Of a stretch of DNA of 8,067 nucleotides, positions 1 to 6,895 are shown piece after piece. The notes under the pieces are model-generated. The model did not search any database. It was not told where the DNA came from and saw only the letters and a program-made list of their open reading frames with translations. The stretch's first letter is position 1. Each line of letters begins with the position of its first letter. The position numbers and the translations under genes were made by a program. Where the stretch lies: assembly GCA_905214245.1 (NCBI GenBank), contig CAJMLO010000049.1:1-8067 (forward strand). The letters run 5' to 3'. The stretch is from an uncultured bacterium. GTDB lineage: Bacteria > Bacillota > Clostridia > TANB77 > CAG-508.

Positions 1-27
1 GTGCTCAAAGTATTTATTTTAAATAAT

Positions 28-56
28 TTGTGACAAATGATTGACTAACCTACACT
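28..56 (+). promoter_or_regulatory. Possible promoter of the Mg-ATPase gene with overlapping palindrome
   Basis: A -35-like TTGTGA (28-33) and a -10-like TACACT (51-56) are separated by 17 nt. The -35 box overlaps a 13-nt palindrome at 26-38 (ATTTGT, central G, ACAAAT), which is placed as a repressor site would be. The -10 box is only a moderate match and the window starts just upstream, so another promoter further out cannot be excluded. No long structured Mg2+-sensing leader (M-box type) fits in the roughly 40 nt between this promoter and the start codon. Confidence 0.35.
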
Positions 57-104
57 TTAACTACAGAAGATTTGATAAAGGAGATTGAAAAATAGAGATA
101 AAAT

Positions 105-2741
105 ATGATACGATTATTTTTTATAAAAAACAAACTAAAAAATAGAAAATTAATAAACAATAATGATGATGAAATAGTAAAAAAATACAAAGATATAGCA
201 AAACTAAAAAAAGAAGAAGTTTTAGAAAAATTTAATTCAAATGAAGAAACTGGCCTAGCTACAAAAACAGCAAATAAAACACTTGAACAAGATGGAGAAA
301 ATATAGTTGTAAAAGATGAAAAACATTCATGGTTTTACTTTTTTGTAAATTCATTTAAAGATAAATTTATTTTAATACTTGTGATTCTCGCTATTATAAA
401 TAAATTCGTTGGAGACGACAATCTTGGTACAATAATAATTTTGGCAATTGGTCTTGCAAGTGCAATGATACGATTTTTTCAGGATTATTCAACATATAAA
501 TTTAATCAAGAACTAAAAAGCAAAATGTTTTCTACTGCAACTGTTGTAAGAAATTCTAAAGAACAAACTATTAGAACAGAAAACGTCGTAAAAGGTGATA
601 TTGTTCACCTAAATGCTGGTTCAATCATTCCAGCAGATGTTATGATACTCGAAAATAAAGACCTGTTTTTAAATCAATCTGTATTTACAGGCGAAAGTGC
701 ACCTATAGAAAAAACAGCCAATTTTACAGACACAGATGAAATATTTTCACTTTCAAACATATGCTTAATGGGTACCAGCGTTATAAGTGGAAGTGCAACA
801 GCAATAGTTATAAACACAGGTTTTTCTACTTATCTTGGAAGTATGGGAAAGCAAATTGACAATAAAAGAGAAACAACAAACTTTGAAAAAGGCATGAATA
901 ATATAACCAAATTATTAATAAAATATATGCTTGTTGTTTCAATTGCAGTATTTGTTATTTACGCATTTATCCGCAAAGACCTACTCGAAGCTATCTTATT
1001 TGCTCTTTCAGTAGCTGTTGGAATTACTCCAACTATGCTACCTATGATTGTAAATGTAAATTTAACAAAAGGAACAAAAACTCTTGCAAAAAAGAAAACT
1101 CTTGTAAAAAATATTCAATCAATTCAAAATCTTGGAGCAATAGATGTACTTTGCACAGACAAAACAGGTACTTTAACACTTGATAAAATTATCTTGCAAA
1201 AATATATTAATGTAAATGGCAAGGAAGATTTATCAATACTTGAGTATGCATTTTTAAATAGCTATTATGGAACAGGCATGAAAAACCTAGTAGATAAAGC
1301 AATAATTGCTTATGCAAATGAACACGATATCAAAGACAAAGTTACAGGATATGAAAAAATTGATGAAATTCCATTTGATTATATAAGAAAAAAGATGAGC
1401 GTTGTTGTAAAACATGATGATCACTATAGAATAATCACAAAAGGTGCATTAGAAGAAATACTAAAAAGTTGCACAAGCGTAAAAATTGATTCTGAAAATA
1501 AACCTTTGACACAAGAATTAATAGAAAACATAAATCAAAATGCTATGTCTCTTGCAAGGCAAGGTATGCAAGTAATTGCTCTTGCATCAAAACGTGAATA
1601 TAGAGGAAAAGATATTTTTAGTAGTGATGATGAAAAAGATATGACATTTATAGGGTTTGTAGCATTTTTAGATCCACCAAAAAAAGATGTAAAATCAACT
1701 ATTAAAAAATTAAAAAAATACGGAATTACAACAAAAATACTAACTGGCGACAATCAATATGCAACTGAAAGCATCTGCAATTTAGTTGGAATTCCAAATG
1801 AAAAGATATTAATTGGAACCGATGTAGATAAATTATCTGATGAAGAGCTTGCAAAAGAGGTAGAAAATGTAAATGTATTTGCACGAATGAATCCACTTCA
1901 AAAAGAAAGAATAATAAAAACACTAAAAAATAATGGACATGTAGTTGGATACATGGGAGATGGCGTAAATGACGCTCCATCACTACATAATGCTGATGTT
2001 GGAATTTGCGTTAACACTGCAACCGATATTGCAAAAGAAGCAAGTGACATTATTTTACTTGAAAAAAACTTAAATGTTATATTTAATGGTGTTATAGAAG
2101 GAAGAAAAGTTTATGGAAATATCATAAAATATATGAAAATGGCATTAAGCTCAGACTTTGGTGATGTATTTAGTATATTTATTGCAAGTATATTCTTACC
2201 ATTTTTACCACTGCTTCCAATTCAAATGCTAATACAAGACTTTTTATATGATTTTTCACAAATTGCAATTCCATATGATAATGTTGATGAAGAATTTTTA
2301 ATAAAGCCTAAAAAGTGGGACACAAAAGGACTTGGAACATTTATGAATGTTATGGGCCCAGTAAGCTCAATAATTGATGTTCTCGCATTCTTAGCATTTT
2401 GGTTTATACTTGGATATAATTCTGTTGCATCTGAAACATATTTCCAAACAGCATGGTTTATTGAGTGCCTAATTAGTGAAACATTAATTATTCACTTTGT
2501 ACGTACTTCAAAAATTCCATTTATTGAATCAAAAGCTAGTCCGATGCTAATAAAACTTACTTTAGTAACAATTATAGGTACTATTTTAACACCTATACTA
2601 CTTCATAATATTTCATCATTCCATTTTGAAATATTACCATTTTGTTATTATTTAATTGTACTTGCTTTAACAGCTCTTTATGTTGTACTTGTACAATTCG
2701 TTAAGAAAATATATATTAAAAAAGTTGGAGAATGGTTGTAA
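105..2741 (+). CDS. mgtA: Magnesium-translocating P-type ATPase (MgtA/P3B family)
   Basis: This 878-residue integral membrane pump is predicted to use ATP to import Mg2+, or a related divalent ion, across the cytoplasmic membrane. All P-type ATPase landmarks are present: TGES (195-198, actuator), DKTGTLT (352-358, Asp352 phosphorylated), TKGA (445-448, nucleotide binding), DPP (523-525), TGDN (547-550) and MGDGVNDAP (617-625). Length and the C-terminal membrane block (IPYDNVDEE near 722-730, GPVSSIIDVL near 751-760, HFVRTSKIPFIES near 797-809) match MgtA/MgtB rather than Ca2+ pumps. TM4 reads GITPTMLP (306-313) and TM5/TM6 read SSDFGDVFS and IQDFLYDFSQ. From memory, E. coli MgtA has PEML, SSNFGNVFS and IQNLLYD there, so the ion site is altered. 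ATG 105 is the first possible start because an in-frame TAA lies at 99-101. The good Shine-Dalgarno AAGGAG (78-83) is unusually far away (21 nt), while a weaker AGAG lies at 94-97. The gene is apparently monocistronic. Confidence 0.93.
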   Translation: MIRLFFIKNKLKNRKLINNNDDEIVKKYKDIAKLKKEEVLEKFNSNEETGLATKTANKTLEQDGENIVVKDEKHSWFYFFVNSFKDKFILILVILAIINKFVGDDNLGTIIILAIGLASAMIRFFQDYSTYKFNQELKSKMFSTATVVRNSKEQTIRTENVVKGDIVHLNAGSIIPADVMILENKDLFLNQSVFTGESAPIEKTANFTDTDEIFSLSNICLMGTSVISGSATAIVINTGFSTYLGSMGKQIDNKRETTNFEKGMNNITKLLIKYMLVVSIAVFVIYAFIRKDLLEAILFALSVAVGITPTMLPMIVNVNLTKGTKTLAKKKTLVKNIQSIQNLGAIDVLCTDKTGTLTLDKIILQKYINVNGKEDLSILEYAFLNSYYGTGMKNLVDKAIIAYANEHDIKDKVTGYEKIDEIPFDYIRKKMSVVVKHDDHYRIITKGALEEILKSCTSVKIDSENKPLTQELIENINQNAMSLARQGMQVIALASKREYRGKDIFSSDDEKDMTFIGFVAFLDPPKKDVKSTIKKLKKYGITTKILTGDNQYATESICNLVGIPNEKILIGTDVDKLSDEELAKEVENVNVFARMNPLQKERIIKTLKNNGHVVGYMGDGVNDAPSLHNADVGICVNTATDIAKEASDIILLEKNLNVIFNGVIEGRKVYGNIIKYMKMALSSDFGDVFSIFIASIFLPFLPLLPIQMLIQDFLYDFSQIAIPYDNVDEEFLIKPKKWDTKGLGTFMNVMGPVSSIIDVLAFLAFWFILGYNSVASETYFQTAWFIECLISETLIIHFVRTSKIPFIESKASPMLIKLTLVTIIGTILTPILLHNISSFHFEILPFCYYLIVLALTALYVVLVQFVKKIYIKKVGEWL

Positions 2742-2787
2742 GAAAAGCAATTTTACTATATACCCCTCGGCCAGTCCAATTTATCCT

Positions 2788-2828
2788 AAAAAACAAGCAT
2801 ATGAATTTACATCATATGCTTGTTTTTT
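2788..2828. terminator. Bidirectional intrinsic terminator between mgtA and the VanW gene
   Basis: The arm AAAAAACAAGCATATG (2788-2803) and its exact reverse complement (2813-2828) form a perfect 16-bp stem with a 9-nt loop. The arms end in six A and six T, so either transcript gets a U-tract. It lies 46 nt after the mgtA stop and 3 nt beyond the stop of the converging VanW-type gene, so it should serve both. Confidence 0.9.
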
Positions 2829-2831
2829 CCT

Positions 2832-4625
2832 TTAATTTTCCCCATCAACAACATTACTTTGTGTATTTTTTACTTTATTTGCACTTTCATCTTTTTTAGT
2901 ATCATTCTTTTTAGTAATTGTTTTCTTTGTTCCTCTTCTTATAATTCTTTGCATAGGATCATAAGTATCTCTTGATAGTAAAGTTTTAGAAACTACTTTT
3001 CCATTTAATTTTAAAACTCTATATGCTTCACTCTTACATCCATTGTAGCCTGATTGAGATACTACTTCTTTTCCCTTAGCTAAACTGCTATCTTCTATAT
3101 ATTTAACCGTATATGGTATATATGATACCGTTTTAGACTGTATTACAACTTCATATTCTGTTTCTTCTTTTATTCCATAAAAACTAACTTTTGCAAGTCC
3201 GTTTTTAGCTGATGCTACTATTTTTATTGGATATGTTCTTGTGTTCTTAAATTTAAAATCAAGTCCTCCCCAACTTACAGTCGCATCTCTACTTACAGGT
3301 ACATAAGATGTTAAAAATTGATGATTACTTCTATCTACTATTTCCAAATTTGCAAGCAATGCTGTGTTATATATTGTAGAAGATATCTGACATATTCCTC
3401 CACCTACATCTTGCACAACCTTTCCTCCAGCATATGCACCAGCTTCTTTATATCCTGCCTCTATTGTTCTTGCTCCAACTACTTTATTATATGAAAATGT
3501 CTCTCCAGGCATCAAAATTGTTCCATTTATTTTATTTGCGGCAATTGTTAAATTATTACTTCTGTTTTTATTGGTTGGATCATACCTTGTTGTATATGTT
3601 GCAAGTAAATCCGGAAATGCTTTTTCTCCAAGATTTTCAACTTTAACTTTTGGCACTGTTATTTTTAAAGGAATTTTATATTCTTCTTTATCTTCTTCAA
3701 GTAATTTTTTTGCTTCATCAATTGAAATACCAAAATCAACACCATTAACATGTGTATGTACTGTTGTCGGATTAGTTGAAACATACGCATCTTGTGGCTC
3801 CTTGTATATTTCATTTCTTATTTTTTCAACATCAATTGCATCTGGCTCTACAGTTTCAACAGGTATTGTAATAATTATATTTTTTTCTTCTATTTTTTTC
3901 ATTGCAGATACAATTTCCTGTTTCATTGTATCATCTTGTATTTTTACACCAGATTTTCCTTTTACAATTATTACATTGTCATCTTCTACATAATAACTGC
4001 TTTGTTGAACGGCACCCGGTATTTTAGATGATGCATCCTCTACTGCTGTATTTAAAAGTCCTTCATCATAATATAAATCCATAGAAATATCTTTTTTTAG
4101 TATTTGCGTAATTAATATATTATAATTATTTACTAAGATATTTCCACCTTTTCCTGTGTTATATGCTTCATTTACAGCTTTATCTACATCAAATTTTGCA
4201 TTTATTTGTTTTCCATTTATGCTTGTTTCATAATCATCATATTTTAATGTAATATCATCTTCGCATTTAGATTGTATCAATTCATTTAATTTATCAGTAG
4301 CCTCTTGAGTTGTAAGTTTTGATACATCTATCCCCATAATACTTATTCCTGATAATATTTTATCATTATTTATATTTATAAGGGCAAATATTACAGATAA
4401 AAATAAAATAGCACATATTAAAACAGTTATAACTATTATTGGAATAATGCTTTTTTTCTTTTTAATTTTTACAGGTTTATACTCATTTTTTTCTTCTGTA
4501 CTTGCAATTTTACTATCGTCTTTTTGTACCTGTTTTTCTTGCTCTTCATTTTGATTTAATTCTTGTTCTACTGCTTTTTTTGCATCTTCAACCAATTTTT
4601 CTATATCTTTTTTTTCTTCATCCAT
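2832..4625 (-). CDS. VanW-family membrane-anchored envelope protein with G5 domain (YoaR-like)
   Basis: This 597-residue protein has a Glu/Lys-rich cytoplasmic N-terminus (1-50), a basic KIKKKK stop, one membrane segment (about 59-83) and a long extracellular part. The segment ILSGISIMGIDVSKLT (90-105) is the usual opening of this family. It is followed by putative peptidoglycan-binding (PG_binding_4-like) repeats at about 120-320, the VanW domain at about 341-475 (hallmarks GETFSYNKVVG, QDVGGGICQISSTIYN, NHQFLTSYVPVSRDATV) and a G5-like domain at about 490-566. A Lys/Asn-rich tail ends the protein. VanW domains occur in vancomycin-resistance clusters and in many Clostridia and Bacillus surface proteins, but their biochemical role is unclear; attachment to or modification of the cell wall is inference. 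No other van gene is nearby, so this is not evidence of glycopeptide resistance. The ATG is supported by AAGGGAG (4634-4640 on the minus strand) at 8-nt spacing. Confidence 0.9.
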   Translation of the reverse strand: MDEEKKDIEKLVEDAKKAVEQELNQNEEQEKQVQKDDSKIASTEEKNEYKPVKIKKKKSIIPIIVITVLICAILFLSVIFALININNDKILSGISIMGIDVSKLTTQEATDKLNELIQSKCEDDITLKYDDYETSINGKQINAKFDVDKAVNEAYNTGKGGNILVNNYNILITQILKKDISMDLYYDEGLLNTAVEDASSKIPGAVQQSSYYVEDDNVIIVKGKSGVKIQDDTMKQEIVSAMKKIEEKNIIITIPVETVEPDAIDVEKIRNEIYKEPQDAYVSTNPTTVHTHVNGVDFGISIDEAKKLLEEDKEEYKIPLKITVPKVKVENLGEKAFPDLLATYTTRYDPTNKNRSNNLTIAANKINGTILMPGETFSYNKVVGARTIEAGYKEAGAYAGGKVVQDVGGGICQISSTIYNTALLANLEIVDRSNHQFLTSYVPVSRDATVSWGGLDFKFKNTRTYPIKIVASAKNGLAKVSFYGIKEETEYEVVIQSKTVSYIPYTVKYIEDSSLAKGKEVVSQSGYNGCKSEAYRVLKLNGKVVSKTLLSRDTYDPMQRIIRRGTKKTITKKNDTKKDESANKVKNTQSNVVDGEN

Positions 4626-4669
4626 ATGTTTTTCTCCCTTGCAAATATTTTATACTTTAAGATAAAATA

Positions 4670-4698
4670 ATATTACCATACTTCTTATTTTTCTGCAA
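4670..4698 (-). promoter_or_regulatory. Promoter of the VanW-family gene
   Basis: On the minus strand TTGCAG (4693-4698) is followed after 17 nt by TAATAT (4670-4675). The -10 is preceded by TGG, giving an extended -10 TGnTAATAT. It lies about 45 nt upstream of the start codon and fires divergently from the repressor gene promoter at 4742-4770. Confidence 0.65.
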
Positions 4699-4741
4699 TA
4701 TTTCTTTTAGACTCTTTTTTACAAAAAAATACTATTTTCAC

Positions 4742-4770
4742 TAGACATTTATTTGGTTTTTATGTATAAT
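4742..4770 (+). promoter_or_regulatory. Promoter of the Cro/CI-type regulator gene
   Basis: TAGACA (4742-4747), a 17-nt spacer and a perfect TATAAT (4765-4770). Transcription would start near 4777, only about 5 nt before the upstream ATG at 4782. This favours translation from the ATG at 4803. An AT-rich TTTACAAA (4718-4725) lies 16 nt upstream of the -35. Confidence 0.75.
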
Positions 4771-4783
4771 GAAGTAAATTTAT

Positions 4784-4794
4784 GGAGAAAGAGG
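4784..4794 (+). promoter_or_regulatory. Ribosome binding site that decides the regulator start
   Basis: The purine run GGAGAAAGAGG ends 8 nt before the ATG at 4803. The upstream ATG at 4782 has only a weak GAAG (4771-4774) and would lie at the very 5' end of the predicted transcript. The 4803 start is therefore preferred. Confidence 0.6.
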
Positions 4795-4802
4795 TAATAC
4801 TT

Positions 4803-5390
4803 ATGATAGGTGATATGATAGCAAGAATTCGTAAAGAAAAAAAATTAACTAAAACAAAACTTGCTGACAAAACAGGAATCAATATTGGACATCTTACACA
4901 TATAGAAAAAGAAGAAAGAAATCCTAGTCACAGAGCATTAAAAACCATTTGTAAAGCTTTAGAAATACCTTATCAACCATTAATGTACACATATGATAAA
5001 GAATTAACAGATGACCAAGAATACTACAAAGCACCAAATCATATTTCATACAATCAGGTTCTTGCAGTAGATACAATACATTCTTTTATGGAATGTCCTG
5101 CATCACTTCCAGGTGCAGCAATTGCAATAAAAATTCCTGATGACAGTATGGAGCCAAAACTTCCTAAAGGTGTATACGCATTTGTAGAATTAAATTCACC
5201 TTTAAGTAACCGTGATATTGGCGTATTTGACTATGATGGCAAGATTTTAATTAGAAGATTTATTGTAAGACGTGATAAACTTGTATTAAGACCAGAAAAA
5301 AGAGAATTAGAAGAAATATCAATATATGATGGAGATAAATTTAATATAATTGGTAAAATTGTTGGAACAGATACAGGAATTATTTTGTAA
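4803..5390 (+). CDS. Cro/CI-family (XRE) transcriptional regulator with S24/LexA-like C-terminal domain
   Basis: This 195-residue protein (202 if started at ATG 4782) is a predicted cytoplasmic DNA-binding repressor. Residues 5-60 form an XRE helix-turn-helix (IARIRKEKKLTKTKLADKTG, then INIGHLTHIEKEERNPS). Residues about 90-190 resemble the LexA/CI peptidase fold. The catalytic serine motif is present as DDSMEP (Ser115 in the short numbering). By hand alignment, LexA 'VTVKRLKKQGNKVELLPE' corresponds to 'ILIRRFIVRRDKLVLRPE' here, which puts Arg151 where LexA has its catalytic Lys. No clear Ala-Gly cleavage site is visible. The protein is therefore probably a dimerising or ligand-sensing repressor rather than a self-cleaving SOS switch. 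No phage genes surround it. Its targets are unknown; its own promoter, the divergent VanW promoter and the downstream CBM operon are the obvious candidates. Confidence 0.88.
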   Translation: MIGDMIARIRKEKKLTKTKLADKTGINIGHLTHIEKEERNPSHRALKTICKALEIPYQPLMYTYDKELTDDQEYYKAPNHISYNQVLAVDTIHSFMECPASLPGAAIAIKIPDDSMEPKLPKGVYAFVELNSPLSNRDIGVFDYDGKILIRRFIVRRDKLVLRPEKRELEEISIYDGDKFNIIGKIVGTDTGIIL

Positions 5391-5412
5391 AATTTACAAA
5401 TATTTTGTAAAA
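5381..5412. repeat. Triple TTTGTAAA/TTTACAAA/TTTGTAAA repeat upstream of the CBM gene promoter
   Basis: TTTGTAAA occurs at 5384-5391 and 5404-5411, with its reverse complement TTTACAAA at 5393-5400 between them. The larger 12-mer TATTTTGTAAAA repeats exactly 20 bp apart (5381-5392 and 5401-5412), which is about two helical turns. The block overlaps the stop codon of the regulator gene and ends 5 nt before the -35 box of the next promoter. This is the position expected of a regulator binding site or an UP-like element. It is not GC-rich and is not an intrinsic terminator. Function is inferred from position only. Confidence 0.45.
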
Positions 5413-5417
5413 AACTA

Positions 5418-5446
5418 TTGAATATTTTATTTTTTAATAATATAAT
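5418..5446 (+). promoter_or_regulatory. Promoter of the CBM / small membrane protein operon
   Basis: TTGAAT (5418-5423), a 17-nt spacer and a perfect TATAAT (5441-5446), followed by a leader of about 37 nt. The match is strong, so the two downstream genes can be expressed independently of the regulator gene. Confidence 0.78.
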
Positions 5447-5489
5447 TTATTGTACCAAATTATACAAGAGATAAATAAGGAGATTAAAG

Positions 5490-5954
5490 ATGGAGTTAGT
5501 AAAAAACATTTTCTTTAACACAGATAAATTAGTAGAAAATTCATGTGTTAAAATTTCATATACAGGTAAGTTATTTCAAGAAAATAGTGAAGAAGTATAT
5601 ATTCACTATGGTTTTGGACTTAACTGGGATAATTTAAATGAAATAAAAATGGTAAAAAGTGATTTAGGCTTTCAAGCAGAAATCAACCTTGAATCTGCAG
5701 ACACATTAAATTTCTGCTTTAGAGATAATAACAATGTATGGGATAACAATAATAACGAAAATTATATTTTTCCTATAGAAAAGGTTGAACTTGCACTTGT
5801 TGTTGCTGATGATAAAAGGCTTGATGCTCCAAGAGGATTAAGAAAATCATATATTTGGAGTAAAAAAATTAGACTTGCAATTTATAAAATTGTTACATAC
5901 TTACCAAAAATCATATCAGGAAATTATAAAAGAAAAGTTAATAACGAAGATTAA
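5490..5954 (+). CDS. Stand-alone carbohydrate-binding protein (CBM25/CBM53-like, starch or glycogen type)
   Basis: This 154-residue protein has no signal peptide and no membrane segment, so it should be cytoplasmic. Residues about 15-97 look like a CBM25/53 starch-binding module: CVKISYTGKLF (19-29), VYIHYGFGLNWDN (36-48), FQAEINLESADTLNFCFRD (61-79) and the characteristic VWDNNNNENYIF (83-94), with Trp and Tyr residues available to stack on sugars. The part after residue 110 (LRKSYIWSKKIRLAIYKIV, then a Lys/Arg-rich end) is a basic amphipathic helix that could lie on the membrane or bind a partner. There is no catalytic domain, so binding of internal alpha-glucan such as glycogen is the best inference. 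Start ATG 5490 has a textbook AAGGAG (5477-5482) at 7-nt spacing. Its TAA stop overlaps the Shine-Dalgarno of the next gene, so the two are translationally linked. Confidence 0.82.
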   Translation: MELVKNIFFNTDKLVENSCVKISYTGKLFQENSEEVYIHYGFGLNWDNLNEIKMVKSDLGFQAEINLESADTLNFCFRDNNNVWDNNNNENYIFPIEKVELALVVADDKRLDAPRGLRKSYIWSKKIRLAIYKIVTYLPKIISGNYKRKVNNED

Positions 5955-5965
5955 GGAGAATTTAT

Positions 5966-6124
5966 ATGAAAAATTCAAATAAAATATTTATTACTTTAAT
6001 CATATTACTTATTATAGTTTTGTCTTATGTTACATTTAAATATTTCGAAATGAGATCAATCGCAAAAGAAAACTTTGAAAATTATACAAATGCGTTAACA
6101 AAAATATACGAATATGAACATTAA
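5966..6124 (+). CDS. Small single-pass membrane protein (52 aa), unknown function
   Basis: This short gene encodes 52 residues: a basic start (MKNSNK), one strongly hydrophobic helix (about 7-25, IFITLIILLIIVLSYVTF) and a charged, helix-prone tail (FEMRSIAKENFENYTNAL onward, ending EYEH). The start has AAGGAG (5953-5958) at 7-nt spacing, and this site overlaps the stop codon of the CBM gene. Translation of the pair is probably coupled and the products may act together. No lipobox or clear signal-peptidase site is seen, so it is probably an N-in anchored membrane protein. I do not recognise a named family. The ribosome binding site, operon position and terminator directly after the stop argue that it is real. 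Confidence 0.75.
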   Translation: MKNSNKIFITLIILLIIVLSYVTFKYFEMRSIAKENFENYTNALTKIYEYEH

Positions 6125-6152
6125 AAAAAGAGGGTATCATCCCTCTTTTTTT
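6123..6152. terminator. Bidirectional intrinsic terminator between the CBM operon and the SDR gene
   Basis: AAAAAAAGAGGG (6123-6134) pairs perfectly with CCCTCTTTTTTT (6141-6152) around a 6-nt loop TATCAT. The 7-A and 7-T ends give U-tracts in both directions. The stop codons of both converging genes (6122-6124 plus, 6151-6153 minus) are embedded in its edges. Confidence 0.92.
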
Positions 6153-6885
6153 AATTCCATCCACCATTTATAGAAATAACTTGACCTGTTGTAAATTCAT
6201 CTTCAATTAGCCAATACGCACATCTTGCAATATCAATTGGTCTACCAATTTTTCCAAGAGGTGTTTCATTTATTATCTCCTGTACATCTTCTTTTGAATA
6301 TTCTTTATTCATATCTGTGTCAATCATTCCTGGGGCAATGCAATTTACTTTAATATTAGATGGTCCTACTTCTTTTGCAAGAGCCTTTGTTAATCCAATA
6401 ATTCCAGCTTTTGCTGTACTATAATGTACTTCACATGAACCACCTTCTACTCCCCATATTGAAGAAATATTTATAATACATCCTTGTTTATTATGTATCA
6501 TGTTAGAAAGCACTTCTTGACTGCAATAAAATGCACTATTTAAATTAGTTTGAATCATATTGTTCCAATCAGCATCTGTTATATCTGTAAACAGCTTTGT
6601 TTGTGATATTCCAGCATTATTAATCAATACATCAATATTATTAAATTTATTTAATGTAAATTCAATTAATTTTTTTACTTCTTCTCTTTTTGAAACATCA
6701 GCTTTAAATATTTCAATATCTATTTTCTTGCTATTTAATTCTTCTTTTATTTTTCTTGCACTCTCTTCAGATTTATTATAATTTAATACAATATTATATT
6801 TATTTTTTTCTGCTAAAAATTGTATAATTCCTGCTCCTATTCCTCTTGATCCACCTGTTACAATAACTGTTTTTCTTCTTTCCAT
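6151..6885 (-). CDS. Short-chain dehydrogenase/reductase, FabG-like (3-oxoacyl-ACP reductase family)
   Basis: This 244-residue cytoplasmic NAD(P)H-dependent oxidoreductase has the classical SDR length. Seen in the sequence: Rossmann motif TGGSRGIG (10-17), NNAG (89-92), catalytic Asn114, Ser142 (INISS), Tyr155 and Lys159 (YSTAK), the PG motif (185-186) and the C-terminal GQVISINGGW (234-243). The Arg in the glycine motif and the basic residues after it fit NADPH preference. It resembles FabG, but no fatty-acid genes (acpP, fabD, fabF) are nearby, so the real substrate is open and no gene symbol is assigned. It lies 71 nt downstream of the pilin-like gene on the same strand with no terminator between, so it may be co-transcribed. 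The start codon lacks a normal nearby Shine-Dalgarno; AAGGAGG is 31 nt away behind a perfect palindrome. Confidence 0.9.
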   Translation of the reverse strand: MERRKTVIVTGGSRGIGAGIIQFLAEKNKYNIVLNYNKSEESARKIKEELNSKKIDIEIFKADVSKREEVKKLIEFTLNKFNNIDVLINNAGISQTKLFTDITDADWNNMIQTNLNSAFYCSQEVLSNMIHNKQGCIINISSIWGVEGGSCEVHYSTAKAGIIGLTKALAKEVGPSNIKVNCIAPGMIDTDMNKEYSKEDVQEIINETPLGKIGRPIDIARCAYWLIEDEFTTGQVISINGGWN

Positions 6886-6895
6886 AGCTATTTTT

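Noticed and set aside
48..66. Short similarity of ACACTTTA upstream of mgtA to the end of the putative VR, considered as a template-repeat relic
   Set aside because: Only about 8 bases match and the surrounding scaffold is absent, so this is expected by chance in AT-rich DNA.
1535..1983. Minus-strand open frames inside mgtA
   Set aside because: They are antisense to the conserved nucleotide-binding and P domains of mgtA, have no promoter or ribosome site, and give low-complexity translations (Leu/His/Phe-rich).
3434..4031. Plus-strand open frames of 70-140 codons opposite the VanW gene
   Set aside because: They are antisense shadows of a well-supported gene, have no ribosome sites, and show Phe/Ser/Tyr-rich translations typical of reverse-strand readings of AT-rich coding DNA.
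2832..4625. VanW gene as a sign of vancomycin resistance
   Set aside because: VanW domains are widespread in non-resistance proteins of Firmicutes, and no vanA/B-type ligase, vanH, vanX or VanRS genes are present.
4803..5390. CI-like repressor as a sign of a prophage
   Set aside because: No integrase, structural, replication or attachment-site features surround it; neighbours are ordinary chromosomal genes with their own promoters and terminators.
6560..6781. Plus-strand 73-codon frame opposite the SDR gene
   Set aside because: Antisense shadow of the SDR, with no ribosome binding site and no recognisable domain.
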